From the NCBI RefSeq assembly GCF_000346465.2, contig NC_034014.1, forward strand, positions 11,041,582 to 11,105,581: a DNA stretch of 64,000 nt, read 5' to 3'. The notes below the pieces were generated by a model. It was not told the origin of the DNA. It saw only the letters and a program-made list of their open reading frames with translations, and searched no databases. This document shows positions 33,679 to 49,949 of the stretch, one piece after another (within the stretch, counting starts at the first letter, position 1; the number at the start of each line of letters is the position of its first letter). The stretch comes from Prunus persica. Lineage: Eukaryota > Streptophyta > Magnoliopsida > Rosales > Rosaceae. Position numbers and translations under genes: made by a program.

Positions 33679-34268
33679 TAGGGGTGGGCACGGTTCGGTT
33701 TGGACCGGTTTTTGCCTCAAATTAGAACCGATCCAATACTATTCATCCGGTTTGGTTCGGTTCGGTTTTAATAAAAAAAATTCAAAAACTGTCCGGTTCG
33801 GTTTGAACCGGTTTCGGTCCGGTTCCGGTTCCGGTTCGGTTTTGAACCGGATTATAAAAATTATTTTTTTAAATTACTTTTTAATACAATTCTCAACTGA
33901 AATATTATTTTTTTTACTTGAAAATTAACAAATTATTCAATTTCATATAAAAAATAAATATTAAAGTGAGAAAAGAGAGATATTTTGACATTGAACTTGG
34001 ATAAATATTATGTTTTTTTTAGTGAAATTAAAAATATAGCATTAAATATAAAATATATATTGAAAATATATATTTTTTTAGTTTCACCGGTTCGGTTCGG
34101 CCCGGTTCGGTTTTTAAAGACATGGAACCGGATCCGGAACCGGTCCAAACCGGTCCGGTTCGGTTTTTGACCGGTTTTTGACTTTTTGGTCAACTCGGTT
34201 TTTTTTCGGTTTGATTCGGTGCGGTTCGGTTTGGATTTCCGGTTCGCCGGTTTGAGTGCCCACCCCTA
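33679..34268. mobile_element. hAT MITE, 590 bp, with perfect 8-bp target duplication
   Basis: Ends are TAGGGGTGGGCA (33679) and TGCCCACCCCTA (to 34268), perfect 12-bp inverted repeats flanked by AGTGCAAT on both sides (33671-33678 and 34269-34276). GGTTCGG/CCGGTT words are tandemly repeated near both ends. It has no coding capacity. Same end sequence as the larger element at 30507, so probably mobilised by the same transposase. It lies about 120 bp from the 3' end of the UGT gene. Confidence 0.95.
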
Positions 34269-34384
34269 AGTGCAATGAGACCGCACACTGCACTTACCTC
34301 CCCTAACCCGCATATGCTTTAAGAAAAGTTATTGATAAGTTTAACATAAAACCAGAAAATTGCACAAGTGCTATAGCCATTCAA

Positions 34385-35815
34385 TCAAACAGAACGTGGC
34401 ACTGCTATTTGCTTCCAAGAAGTTACCATCTCAGAAAAACTAGTGAACGAAGACCCACCATTGTTCCAAGCAGCCAAAGCCATTGCTTTCATAGCTTGAC
34501 TTCGTTCTCTCAGACTTTTCCCATCCATCAACAGCGACACCTTCTTCTCCACTTCCTCTGCACTCACAAACCCTTCTTTTGACTCAACTGGTATCCCCAG
34601 CTTCATCTCCTCCACCAAAACAACACCATTTACCGCCTGCTCTGCATACAAAGGCCACGCCGCCATTGGCACCCCGTAGGTCACTGCTTCAAGCACTGAA
34701 TTCCACCCACAATGAGTCACAAACCCACCTACACATCCATGGCGCAAAATAGCAGCCTGTGGAGCCCACGACTTCACTACCAGGCCTCTGTTTTTGGTCC
34801 TCTCCAAGAACTCTTTGGGTAGCAGAATCTCCAGATCCGGCTCAACCGAGCTCGAACCCGGAGGGCTTCTCACGACCCACAAGAATCTCTGTTTGCTTCT
34901 CTCCAAACCCATGGCAATCTCGCTTAATTGTGCTTCGGAGAGCGCACCTCTGCTCCCGAAGCACAAGAAGACGACGCTCTGGCTCGGCTGCTCATCCAAC
35001 CACATCAAACACTTGGTTGAAGTTGACCTGTCTTCGCAGACACTTGAAGCCCGATTTTTAGCATCGAAATTCAACGGCCCGATGTGGAATATTGGCGGGG
35101 TTTGATGATTTGGAACGCAAGAATTATCGCTTATGGCTTTGATTGCAGATGGCTCGAGTGCTTGGAAGGTGTTTGTTATAATTCCCTGTGATTTTGGAAG
35201 ACAAGCAGCGAAGTTGAGAAAGTACTCGTATGCAGGGCCGCTGCGGTCGAGAAGAGGCAGGGGCATTTGGGAGGCTCGGAGAGGTGGCAATCCGGGGAAG
35301 TGGAGGACGGCGTCGTTTAGGTCTCTGAAGCTCTTGGGTGTTTGGTTGTGGATGGTGGGTAGGTAGAGAAAGAGAGCAAGAGCAGAGGCGCAGGAGGTGA
35401 AGTAGAAGTAGGTTGGGATTTGAGGGTCATATGGGTGGTGGACGGAGGAGGTGATAAAGGCTAAGACTTTTGAACTTTGTGAAATGGTTTCGAGGGCTTG
35501 GAGGACATTGGGGATGTTGAGACGCATGAATTCGATTGCGGATTCTACAGGGTTTTCGATGTGGGATTGGTGAAGATGAAGGGAGGGGAGGGTGAAGAAG
35601 GAGATTGGGAGATTGGGGTTGGTTTGGTTTTGATCAGATGAGATGAGGTTGATGTAAGAGGAGGATGTGGTGGAGGTTTCAAAAGGTGTGGAAGTTGTGA
35701 GTAGAATTGTTATGGGCAAGTTGGGATGGTGTTGGGAGATTAGCTTTGCTAATTCTACCATGGAGATGATTTGGTGAGAACCAGGTGCTGGGTACAAAAC
35801 TATGCTTTCTTTCAT
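34385..35815 (-). CDS. UDP-glycosyltransferase, UGT88-like
   Basis: An intronless 476-residue frame from ATG at 35815, the usual length for family 1 plant UGTs. Such enzymes move glucose from UDP-glucose to a hydroxyl group of a small acceptor, often a phenolic, in the cytosol. The C-terminal PSPG donor box runs from Trp350 to Gln393, exactly 44 residues (WAPQAAILRHG, HCGWNSVLEAV, PLYAEQ). The N-terminal catalytic His is His14 (PGSHQIISMVEL). The overall wording (YPAPGSH, SMVELAK, FYFTSCASALALFLYLPT) resembles the UGT88 group; the acceptor cannot be predicted. Oddity: the segment where these enzymes carry the Asp that activates His (usually IIDFF) reads LAFITSSVHH and seems about five residues shorter. 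A TATA-like TATATTTA lies about 50 bp upstream of the ATG. Confidence 0.93.
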   Translation of the reverse strand: MKESIVLYPAPGSHQIISMVELAKLISQHHPNLPITILLTTSTPFETSTTSSSYINLISSDQNQTNPNLPISFFTLPSLHLHQSHIENPVESAIEFMRLNIPNVLQALETISQSSKVLAFITSSVHHPYDPQIPTYFYFTSCASALALFLYLPTIHNQTPKSFRDLNDAVLHFPGLPPLRASQMPLPLLDRSGPAYEYFLNFAACLPKSQGIITNTFQALEPSAIKAISDNSCVPNHQTPPIFHIGPLNFDAKNRASSVCEDRSTSTKCLMWLDEQPSQSVVFLCFGSRGALSEAQLSEIAMGLERSKQRFLWVVRSPPGSSSVEPDLEILLPKEFLERTKNRGLVVKSWAPQAAILRHGCVGGFVTHCGWNSVLEAVTYGVPMAAWPLYAEQAVNGVVLVEEMKLGIPVESKEGFVSAEEVEKKVSLLMDGKSLRERSQAMKAMALAAWNNGGSSFTSFSEMVTSWKQIAVPRSV

Positions 35816-35869
35816 TTTTTTGGGTCGAGAAGCGAGAGAGAGAGAGAGGCCAAGTCTTACTAAATATAA

Positions 35870-36095
35870 GATGATTATTTCCTAGGATAATCGTTTTCTT
35901 GTGATCAGAAGTCAAGCTATGCGTTCTTAAACTTTCATTTTTCTGTTGAAAAGAGAGAGAGATGGTTTCTTCCCAATTCTTCCTACACAAGGTGTATGTA
36001 AATGTTGTGCGCCTCTTGGTCTAAAAAGAAGACCAGTAAGCATAAATACCCTTATTTCCTAAAACAATTATTTTCTTGTGACCAGAAGCACTTGC
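35870..36095. repeat. Diverged direct repeat in the UGT upstream region
   Basis: TTTCCTAGGATAATCGTTTTC... (35879-35911) and TTTCCTAAAACAATTATTTTC... (36055-36088) share most bases including CTTGTGAYCAGAAG. They lie 60-270 bp before the UGT start, so they may be promoter sequence or an old local duplication. Confidence 0.5.
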
Positions 36096-36498
36096 CTTTA
36101 ATTTATTTGATTTGTTGGTTTTGCCTTCTGCCTCATCACTCAGAAAATAACCACGTGAATTGTCCAAGACGCCGAACAGAAGCATTACTTATGGGCAAGT
36201 GAGCTAAATACATGAAATTAGTCCGCTCAAAAGCAATGACTTGATTTAAAAACACAGGATGGTATAGAAACCATACATTTTGGCATATTTACCGGGAGCT
36301 AATGTTAGTAGATACTTTAGGAAATGCTAGACATCATTTAAATCCTTGTGTTTGGTTATGTAATTTACCTTCTTTAATTGCTGTGAAAGTTATGTATGAT
36401 GTTCAGAATCTTGTCCTCATACGAGGAGTCTCTTTATAAGCATGTGTGAGATGCTTCTTCTCATAAATGATTTTAGTTATTCCAAAATCATTTCCAAA

Positions 36499-36762
36499 TT
36501 ATATATAGCAAAAGGCAGAGAATTGTGAAACATTCAAAATACTAAAAATCTCCTTGGTTAATCAAAACATTAAGAATTAAAATTATTAATTAAATGAGGA
36601 TAATATGGTAAATTCACACTTTTTCATATTTAAAAAAAATCAAATAATGAATCTTATTTTAATGGAACACAATACCCATTATCTTTTTTAATTCTAAAAT
36701 AAATTTTAATTTTTTTAAAAAAAAATCTCTAATAGATGCAAAAGCGCGTGCGAAGAGGCTAG
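36499..36762 (+). mobile_element. Diverged Helitron related to 28399-28684
   Basis: Shares most of the interior with the first copy (GTGAAACATTCAAAATA, ATTAATTAAATGAGGATAATA, GGTAAATTCACACTTTT) and the same end AAGAGGCTAG (36753-36762). The start is TTATATATAGC rather than TCTATATAT, and the base after CTAG is C, so the ends have drifted. It lies upstream of the RuvB-like 1 gene. Confidence 0.65.
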
Positions 36763-36974
36763 CGCTCCATAACAAACACAGTTACATATAAGTTCCTCTC
36801 ATCGGAGGTATTTATAAAATTAAGTCTTATATCGATAAATAATATCCATAAAGAAAAAGGGAAAATGGCAGTCATCTTTAAAATGGAGGTCTTTACAATT
36901 TTGCCCAAAAATTTAAAAAGAGGAAATATAGCGCTCACATCAGACGAGGAGGCGAGAGGAAGAGGCGCGCGCAT

Positions 36975-37610
36975 CTTTTAGGCGTTGTGGCTAGGGTTTT
37001 TCATTAGAAACAGAACAAATAAATAAACAGGGCAAAACGATTAAGGGTTTGCACACTTCAGTTCTCTACTGGATCAGCATTACCTCAATTGCACAGGCGG
37101 TGTTAGGTTCGGTTCTCTCACTCTCTCACTCTCTCTTTCTTTACTTATTTAGTTAAATAATCCCCGTAGATATGGTTTTTCAGATTGGGGATTGTATCTG
37201 GGTTTTATTTATTTGATTTGTTTTCTTTTTCCTGAATTGGTTTTAACGTTTTGGACTTCCATCTATTTGGCGAGTATTCTATGCGTAATTTACTGTGGTT
37301 TTTCCTCCGGTTAGTTTTTCTCGAATATAGTTGGACACGGAAATCGTAAAATGCTTGTTCAGCTTTGCTTCTGAGCTCTTCGCATAGTTTACTGTTCTGG
37401 ACTGTTCAGTCGGAATAGTGAAATGACGTTTGTGCCCCTACTTAACCGTTGGCCCTCTTAATTATGTTGACTAATGAACAGTACAATGGCCTTTTTGCCC
37501 TGATGCACAGCGACATAACCCTTTTGCCTGATCGCTTCTTTTTGGAGAAACCAAAGCAGCTTCATCGAAGAAAAGTGAGAGAGAGTGGCCTCACAGCTCC
37601 ACTGCAACTT
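36975..37610 (+). promoter_or_regulatory. Promoter and 5' leader region of RuvB-like 1
   Basis: TAGGGTTT at 36992-36999 is a telo-box, common in promoters of plant growth and translation genes. A second cluster of TAGGGTTT words lies in intron 1 (37853-37871). The leader has a CT-rich stretch (37117-37140). In-frame ATGs at 37464 and 37503 extend the frame upstream of the accepted start without a stop; I regard them as leader sequence. Confidence 0.45.
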
Positions 37611-41892
<4,282 letters not shown>

Positions 41893-42955
41893 TAACTGAG
41901 AATTTCTCTGGAAGTTTAGTTTTGGGAGTAGCATTTAATTCTGTATTATTTTCATTGTCGATGGCTTTTGTATGAGTCGGACACATCGATTAAGTAAATG
42001 GCTTCAAGTTTCCTGAGCTCTGGGTAATCTGTATTTTTCCAGCTGCTTCACAATTTTCAAACGTGATAACTCAATGAAGGTAATTCTAATCGTATTGTCA
42101 CTTTTGCTTCCTTGTTTAGTAGTCATTATTGGCCATGAGCAGGGTTCTTGGACGCAATTAGGTGTGCTGATTATTCCCTCCCTTTCATTTACGTGAAATA
42201 TACTACCGCTGCATAAAAGAACTTTTCCTCATTTACACTTTCATGTATTCCATCTGAAGGTGAATGAGAATTCTTTTACCCCGGTCTAGTAGGTTTATTA
42301 GGATTTTACTACAAACAGGAAAATTATGTGTGCTGCCTTTCTTGAGTCCATAAGGGGATCCCATCTCCGAAACTGATGTCTCGTCTTGTCTAGGGGCTGC
42401 TTGTGCTTCTATCTTGACAAAGAATTTTCTTCAGCTTTGTTTGACACCTAACAAACGCAGAACGGCAGGTGGTACCCTAAGAAATTTGTTTCCCTTGGTT
42501 GAGTAAAGTAGTCATATTTATACAAAATAATGATCAAACAATGCCCGCCTTATAGCTCAACTGGTGTAATTAGTTGGACTTCCGAGTAAAAATTATGAAC
42601 GATGAATTGTGTACTATATCTGTTCTTTAAAAAGCAGGAAAGCGTCTTCATCTCATTAACCGTCACAGGTTCTCCAGAAGTATGTTAAAAGAAGAAACAC
42701 ATGCCAACTTGCAAAATTTATCCAAAATGAAGATAGAAGATGGATTCATAGCGAAGGAATTCTCTCTTTCAACCCCACAAAATGTTAGATATGAAACACT
42801 AATTTTTAGGGTTCGGTTTTTAAACCGTTTTATTTTTTTATTGGTTAGGTCGGATTGATGCCCCCTCCTAACTTTTTCCTTATAATCCCCATTAAATGGA
42901 AAAAAAATCAACTCTATCTCCATTTTTTACTTCAACATACTTTGAATCTTGTAGC
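41893..42955 (+). other. 3' flank of RuvB-like 1 and intergenic DNA
   Basis: The 3' untranslated region should lie in the first few hundred bases, but no poly(A) signal could be fixed. TTATAGCTCAACTGGTGTAATTAG at about 42551 resembles a tRNA D-arm but has no matching T-arm. No gene is seen. Confidence 0.4.
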
Positions 42956-42960
42956 TATTT

Positions 42961-43155
42961 AATTCAACAGTCTTGATCTCTTGAACTACAAGGGTCCAAG
43001 AGATTTGTGGTCACTCACCGTTGGATGTAAATTCAACGGTTCACTCACTCTTGCACTCCTTTTAAGAAACTTTTTTGAACCATTGGATTAATATTCAACG
43101 GTAGGTGACCACAATTTCTTGAACTCCCGTGGTCCAAAAGATCGGGACTGTTAAT
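42961..43155. mobile_element. Foldback MITE
   Basis: Two arms of about 80 bp are imperfect inverted repeats. AATTCAACAGTCTTGATCTC at the left pairs with GATCGGGACTGTTAATT at the right, and the inner ends TTCAACGGTTC and GAACCATTGGA also pair, around a loop of about 35 bp. Non-coding, about 360 bp upstream of the LRR gene. No clear target duplication. Confidence 0.7.
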
Positions 43156-43515
43156 TCAATCCCTGACTCCAAATGTGGACTTCAGGCTAGAGCATAGGGT
43201 AGTAAGCAAGTTTGAGGCTCTGTAAGAAATTGGCATTTTCATCCTTGCAAATGTTTCCAAAGCAATAAATAAATAATAATAAAAAGAAGACAGAGACAAT
43301 AGAGGGCCCAAGGAGAGAGCGGTCGAAAGCCCAGAACAAAATTGCAAGGACAAAAGTCATCATCACCCCAGTATTCCAAAACCCTAAACGCAGCTAACGC
43401 AAGCGATCCTCATTGAGCTCGAAACCGAAATGTATTCTGCAGCATGAAGTTGCTTGCATTGCAAAAGCAAAAGCAAAGCTAGAGTTTCAGCGAAAGCACA
43501 GCACAAGGCAGAATC

Positions 43516-46500
43516 ATGAACCGTCTGAGTTTGGAGCAGGTGCTCAAGGACAACAACACTCGCGACCCCAACTCCATTTCAAGTCTCAAGCTCAATCACA
43601 AGGCTCTTTCGGATGTACGATGTCGTTTTTCTGCTCTCCCCCTATCCTTTTTTCTGTTTTTTGGTTTATTATACAACTTCCTTTATAGATAATATTGATG
43701 TGTGTGTAAATGTGTAGGTGTCGTGCTTGAGCGAGTTCAAGAACTTGGAGAGGCTCGACCTCAGCTTCAACAATCTCACTTCTCTTGAGGTACTTGTCAA
43801 GTTGTCATCTTTCATTTGTGTCTGTGATTTTTGTGGAGCTAAATTTGTGTGCTTGAAAATCAGGGGTTAAAGTCATGTGTCAATTTAAAATGGCTGTCAG
43901 TTGCAAACAATAAACTGCAAAGCCTCAAAGGTATTGAAGGACTTTCTAAGCTCACTGTAAGTACCGACCATTTCCCACAATTTTCTTTTGTTGCTTTTTA
44001 TATCGGTGTTCGAAGCTGTTCATATTTTGAAGATACCCTTTTAGCTACTTGCATTTTTGGATATGAACAACATTTGGATGTGGAAGTTTGTGTAGGGTAG
44101 TGCATCATGTAGTCTGGACTTGTTTCTAAAGCTCATTTAGTGGTAATTTTGAATTTTGAATTCTTGGTCAGTTGTTATTTTTTATGCTACAGTACTCTTG
44201 TTATACCGTAAATTTGATAACCAATGGTTTATGGTGTTCAATTTTTCTTTTGCAGTTAGGATTTCTAACATAATTAGCTTCCTCCTGATGCACCTGGTTA
44301 TGCTTTCTGAGCAACTTGTTCTCTAAACAACAGAGGGCAAGAAATCATGGCTACTGAGTGAGCCAGTGATGGATTTTCCCAGAACAATTAATTCAGATAT
44401 ATTAAGTTCTTATTTAAATTACATGCCATTTTGCATGTATAAGAGTAAGAGCTTATACCCAGAGTCCTAGCTCACATGGGTTTTTCATTCAAAATTATAT
44501 CTGGTAGTGGTTGGTATAATTGTTATCATGCTTGATATGTTTTTGAATGGAAGGCCCATGTGTGCTCCGACCATGGAAATCTTTTAAGAAGAAAAATGTT
44601 GACATTAGGAAAATTGTATAATATTATGGTTATATATCAAAGATGATATGAAAAATATATAATATAGAATAATACGTCAAACTCTATCCCAAGAAGCCAT
44701 ATTTTGTGGCTTTGATTGGTTTAAGTTGACAAATTAATATGCAGGAAATCAGTGGATCAAGTGAATATTTTTAATATATATATACACAGAGAGTTTCTAT
44801 TGAGGGATCCCTCAAAGTAGCTTATTTGAGGGACACCTTTGTAAGGCCCACTCCATATTGTATTTCACTAATCCAAACCGTCTATGTTTTAGATAATCAT
44901 TCAAAGATCATCTCTACAAAAAATCACTTGAATTCGATATCATTTGACTACTAAATTGTGTTATTGAAATTTTAGTACTTTCTTCAAGCACCGCGTTCAT
45001 TGATTTTGTAGGATTCAATTGGATGTTGAAACGGTTTCGGATTTGTCTAAATTTTTGCTAGGATGATCTATGAATGTAGACTTAAAAATAGATGGTTTGG
45101 ATCGTTGGAAAAAAATTCGTAGGTTACCCTAATGGGCGTCCCTCAATGGAAGGGGATTGATATATATATAAAGATTCTAGTTGAGAGTGAAGTGAAATTT
45201 TCAAATAGTAAGAACTATGGGGTTTGTTTTCCCCTGTTAGTTTGGGAGGCGTTGGTGCTGTTTCTTTTTGTTTTTGTGTTGTTTGGTTGGCTTGTGGATG
45301 CATTATCCACTTCTGTGTTTTTGCCTTTGCTTCAAAAAATAGTAAGAACTATGGACACTACAATCCTTGTGGCTGTGACTATTGAAAATTTACAATTATA
45401 TTAAATATTTAGATTTTGTACTTCCTTAAGAACGATTAATCATAATTGGGGAATACAACTACATATTCCGTTTTCTTCAGATTAGATGATTTTGAGACCC
45501 ATCTTCACTCTGTGTTTTACAAATATATTGAAAACATAATCTTTAGTGGAATTTCTTTCCAATGTGTTCTACCTGAATTGTATTCTCCCTGCTATCCTTG
45601 TTGGCATGATGAAAATTCCTTTCAAATTTGTCCTGAAAGGAATTGTGCTAGGACTTAGTTCCCTTTTAATGTGGTGGTCGCCAAAAGTTTCATAAATCCT
45701 AGGCCTGCCTGTCAGCTACTTTTCTCCATAAGTAGGAGGGTCATCTCGAGATGAGTAATTGAGTTAACAAACGAAACCTTAAACAGAGAGTGAATAAATA
45801 TGAAATAATTATACTAAACAAAGAAATTTGGGACTAGATTGAACAAGGTAAAAGAAAAACATTTATATCAGTTGCAAGGATTGAAACTAACCTGACGGTG
45901 TGTTTTGAAATCATTGTTAGGACTTACGAGAGGAGGGATAATAGGAGAAAAGTCGAGGAATAAATCTCTAGTTTTCCCCTGCTTATTTCTTCTCTAGGGA
46001 CAAACTCTCAGCTTCTCCAAATATTCCACCTTTGAGAGAAGTAAAAGGTATGCCCTAAGAGAAATTGCTGCTTTTTGCTTTCTTGTTTCTCCACTTCCTA
46101 GAAACAATTTTTTAGACAGCTTACAACCAATAGTGCTGATAGTTTATTTTTAGACATTTGTTTATTTAAGTTCATTCTGTTTAATTAATTTGCTATAGAT
46201 AGGCCAAGTCAAGATAATTCTATACTCAATAAATCCAATTTGGGTTCTAGAGTCACTTTGTTCAATCTTTGTAATCAGGTGTTAAATGCAGGCAAGAATA
46301 AGCTCAAGGTAATGGATGAGGTCATGTCTATTGTTAGCTTACGTGCAGTGATATTGAACGGTGAGTTTTTTTTGTCTTTTTTTGTTTTAAATATTATGAG
46401 AATATCATTTAAGCTCTTCTTCAAATACCGTCTTTTTATTCTTTCTTTTTTTGTTGTTTGTGAAAACAAGATCAAAATGAAAAGACCTAGACAAATGGGT

Positions 46501-49220
46501 AACCAAGCAAACTAAAATGGACACCGACAAAAATGAGACTAGTAGTATTACTGACACCATAATAGAATGTTCTTTTAATAGCACACTTTGTCATATTATG
46601 GTGGTAGGACATATTATAGGACTCTAAGCACATTTTCTAGCAATTATGAGAGCAAGAAAGCAATGGCTCCAGATCCTAGAAACCTTTATGATGTAAGAAA
46701 GGAAATAGCCAAAATCGTGATATCCTATAGTGAATAGTTTTATGGGAGGATAAGTATTTGCCACACCCAGTATGGTATTTTAATATAGGTAGTAATTGTG
46801 CTAACTGTTCGTTGCCGATCATGGGAATTCTCCACTGTGGGTATGTATGAAGAGATTCCAAAAGTAGGTCACTTATCCTTGATTCTAGAAAATGTTATGA
46901 GGTGTTCACATTCTCGAGGCTGCAGTATTTGTTCTAACACAATTAGTCGTTCATTTCCTGTAATTAATTCCTCCAAGTGTTCCTACTTTGTGAATAAAGA
47001 AAAAGTTCTAGTTGCATAGTGCTAATTTATCTGAAATTTTGAATTTCATCGTACTTTGAATTTCGGTACTATATCTATGCCTATATCACGGATAAATGTC
47101 TCTTTTGGCCCAAAGTTGGTTTGTAGAATGAAATTCATAATTCCAAAACATACCAACCATTATAAAAAAACATGTTTCCCATTTGGGTTAGAGCACCTAC
47201 TGATCCCAAAAAATAAAGAATGTTTGTGCTCAACTTGACAAGCAAGGATTAGAAACTTTGCCTTACTTTAGGGGGCTAATATTTATTTATTGCTCATATT
47301 TTTGCGAACACAAAAGAGATTCTCTCTCTCCCTCGTTCTCTCTATCTCTACTGTTTCTCATATTATCTTCTGGGTTGTGTAGATAATGAGATTGCTTCAG
47401 TTTGCAGACTTGAACCTCTGAGAGACTTGAACACTCTTGGTATGAGTTCTAGTTCATGATTCATATTATCAAGGAAAAATGACAAAAAAAAATCATTTTT
47501 CATGACTGATACAAAACAATAGAGTTCTGACTCGAGGAACACGAATTGTGCTCTCTTACTTTTGAAATTTTTCTGTAGTTCTTTCTAGAAATCCGATCCG
47601 TGACATTGGTGATTCTCTGATGAAGGTGAAATCTATCACAAAGGTAAACAGTTTTCAGGTTGTTGATTGTCCTTGGTGGTAATATCATTTACATTCAGCT
47701 AAAGCCCTTGGAATATGTTTCTTGGTTCCAGCTTTCTCTCTCCCACTGCCAACTCCAAACTATACACTCTTCACTCAAGTCCTGTATTGAACTGAAAGAG
47801 CTCCGTCTTGCTCATAACGATATTAAGGTTTGTTTACTGTTGATTGGTTTAAAAAACCTTTTGGAAAGTATGCTTTCTCTATGTAAACTTTTTAAGAAAC
47901 TGTTTTATTGCAATTATCTTTTTTTCCCTGCTCAGTTATAGTAACTGTTCTTTTCAAGTTATGCAGTCATCTCATATTTATTTCGTCCCTTTAATGTTGA
48001 CAATAAATTTTGTTCATCAAGTAGGTAGTTTTGTTATGTGTGTGTTGTCAGGGTTTGCTCATTAGGTTGCTCTCTCTATCTCATTCACTCATCCACTATC
48101 TGTGTGCATGCTCAGGGTCTCCCAGCCGAGTTGGCTCTTAATAAGAAACTCCAGAATCTGGACTTGGGGAATAATGTGATCACAAGATGGTCCGATCTGA
48201 AGGTAAGATGCAAGGAGCAGAAACTTTTGTCTCTCTATTTTTCTTTCTTTGTGAAAAAATGTTCCCTGAATCTTGGTTACATTCTGAAATAGGTACTCAA
48301 TTCATTGGTCAATCTGAAAAATCTCAATCTGCAAGGGAACCCTATTGTTGAAAAAGATAAATTAGCAAAGAAGGTATTGGTTACTGTCCTAGCCTTTTTC
48401 CTGTTGGATCTCTATCTCGACTCCAGTTTTCCCCTTGTTAAAAATTCTTATAGAAACAATGTTACTGTAGATTAAAAGAATATTGCCGAACCTGCACGTA
48501 TTCAATGCAAGACCAATAGATAAATACACCAAGAATGAAAAGGGTGCTGGAGTTGATGAAGTTGATGATTCTTCACTTAATGCTGCTAACAAGCAAGAAA
48601 GTCAAACAGAAAAACGAAAAGATAGAGACTTCAAACATCTTATGATGGCTGGAACAAAGGGTGGTATTGGTAAGCTTGAAAACTCTAGTGATTCTGATAC
48701 GAAGAAATTGAAACTGAAAAAGCAGAAACCAGATGACAATGTCTCAAACCACGAAGTTTTGGTCCAGGGGGATGAAAAAAGTGATCATGTCAAGAAAAAG
48801 AGCTACAAACATCAGGTGTTAAATGAAAATGATCCTAGTAATCTTCAAAAAGCTGGGGATTTGGAGAAGGAATCACAGAAAAAGAAGCAGAAAAAGAATC
48901 CACTCCATACCGAAGATAATACCAAGGTTGGGAAAAAACTAGAGAAAGCAAAGGTGAAACAAGAAGGTGAACTTGATGTTATTGATGATGCAGACACACC
49001 GTTTTTGGAGCTTTTTTCTTTTAACATGGGAGATGCTGAGGTTGGTGGTGAAAACAAAGTTAATGACAAGGTCAGTGAAGAGGTGAATTTGTTGGGTGGC
49101 TTAGTAACCTTCCCTTCTAAGAGGAAAAAAGCTAAAAACCGCGGCACTGGTTATACACTACAGCCATTGCCTTTGGATGAAATTGGAACAGGCGGACCAT
49201 CAACATGGGGTGATGACTAA
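43516..49220 (+). CDS. Leucine-rich-repeat protein with lysine-rich C-terminus (SDS22-like repeats)
   Basis: Ten exons: 43516-43614, 43718-43789, 43864-43956, 46279-46360, 47383-47439, 47579-47643, 47732-47827, 48116-48202, 48293-48373, 48471-49220. Together 1482 bp give 493 residues, with all junctions in frame. The start is MNRLSLEQVLKDNN. About ten short repeats of the SDS22 type follow (NLERLDLSFNNLTSL, NLKWLSVANNKLQSL, ELKELRLAHNDIKGL, KLQNLDLGNNVI, NLKNLNLQGNPIVEKD), capped by LPNLHVFNARPI. From about residue 270 the protein is charged and disordered-looking with several KKKQKK/KKLKLKKQK basic clusters that could target the nucleus. It ends in a conserved-looking LPLDEIGTGGPSTWGDD. It resembles an uncharacterised plant LRR family also present in Arabidopsis. 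The partner is unknown; SDS22-type repeats often bind protein phosphatase 1. Intron 3 (2.3 kb) holds a MITE. Confidence 0.92.
44795..45151 (+). mobile_element. MITE in intron 3 of the LRR gene
   Basis: TTCTATTGAGGGA at 44795 and TCCCTCAATGGAA ending at 45151 are inverted ends with one mismatch. The interior is non-coding. The reverse complement matches 28849-29180. TA-rich microsatellite DNA lies at both borders. No effect on the exons is visible. Confidence 0.75.
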
Positions 49221-49949
49221 CGTTGTGAAGGCAGATGTTTTGAGCCGATGAAATTGTATTGAGGTAGCTTTCAGATTATACCTCCTCTTCTAGTCTTCAA
49301 GTTTGGCTAAAATCGTGCAACACTAGTTGTAGATGTACTTGCTATGTCTAAAAATTTGGGTCAGGACACTTGAATCAAAGCAGTAAAGAAACGTTTTGGT
49401 TGACTTTTTTACTTATCTTTTTCTAATGGAAATTTTGACTATTTACTTGAATTCCTTTTTGTGAAGTATGATTTTTCCCACTTTAAAGATGCAAACAAAA
49501 TGGCCGAAAATGAAATATTGGCTTGGCTGCTATATTTTGGCTTCGTGGTTGGGGATTCATGGTTTAAATGTTTAGTACTCATTGTGATCAAGGAGGGTTT
49601 TGGACTGCAGAGGTATGTTGAACTTCATGCTCAACAATTGTGGTAAAACCAACCAAGATATACTATTATGATATTATCCCATCAAGTGCATAATGGAAAT
49701 TTACTTAAATCGTTCAATTCAGGCCCAGTTTTAGCTTTTATTAGAAATATGACTTGCATGCACGAGTGAATGTTCTTTATGCGCTTGAGTTGCAAGTCCT
49801 TAAATGAAAGTGTTACCAAACAGGAATTGGTTATCAAAGTAAATCATTGCATTGCCTCCAAAAGCACTTAAAAACAAGCTATATAAAATTATGAGCAAAT
49901 TGGTTTTAGTGGGGAGCAAGTATGTTCTGCCAACTTTACCATTTGCAGT
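49221..49949. other. Convergent intergenic region
   Basis: Holds the 3' flanks of the LRR gene (plus) and of the small secreted-protein gene (minus). No other coding signal. About 49740-49830 is ordinary AT-rich DNA. Confidence 0.5.

Noticed and set aside
34759..35366. Plus-strand frames opposite the UGT gene
   Set aside because: They are antisense shadows of a complete 476-residue UGT frame with a full PSPG box.
42544..42610. tRNA-like D-arm (TAGCTCAACTGG)
   Set aside because: No T-arm or acceptor pairing could be found.
45132..45658. Open frames in intron 3 of the LRR gene
   Set aside because: They overlap a MITE and AT-rich intron sequence and have no conserved motif.
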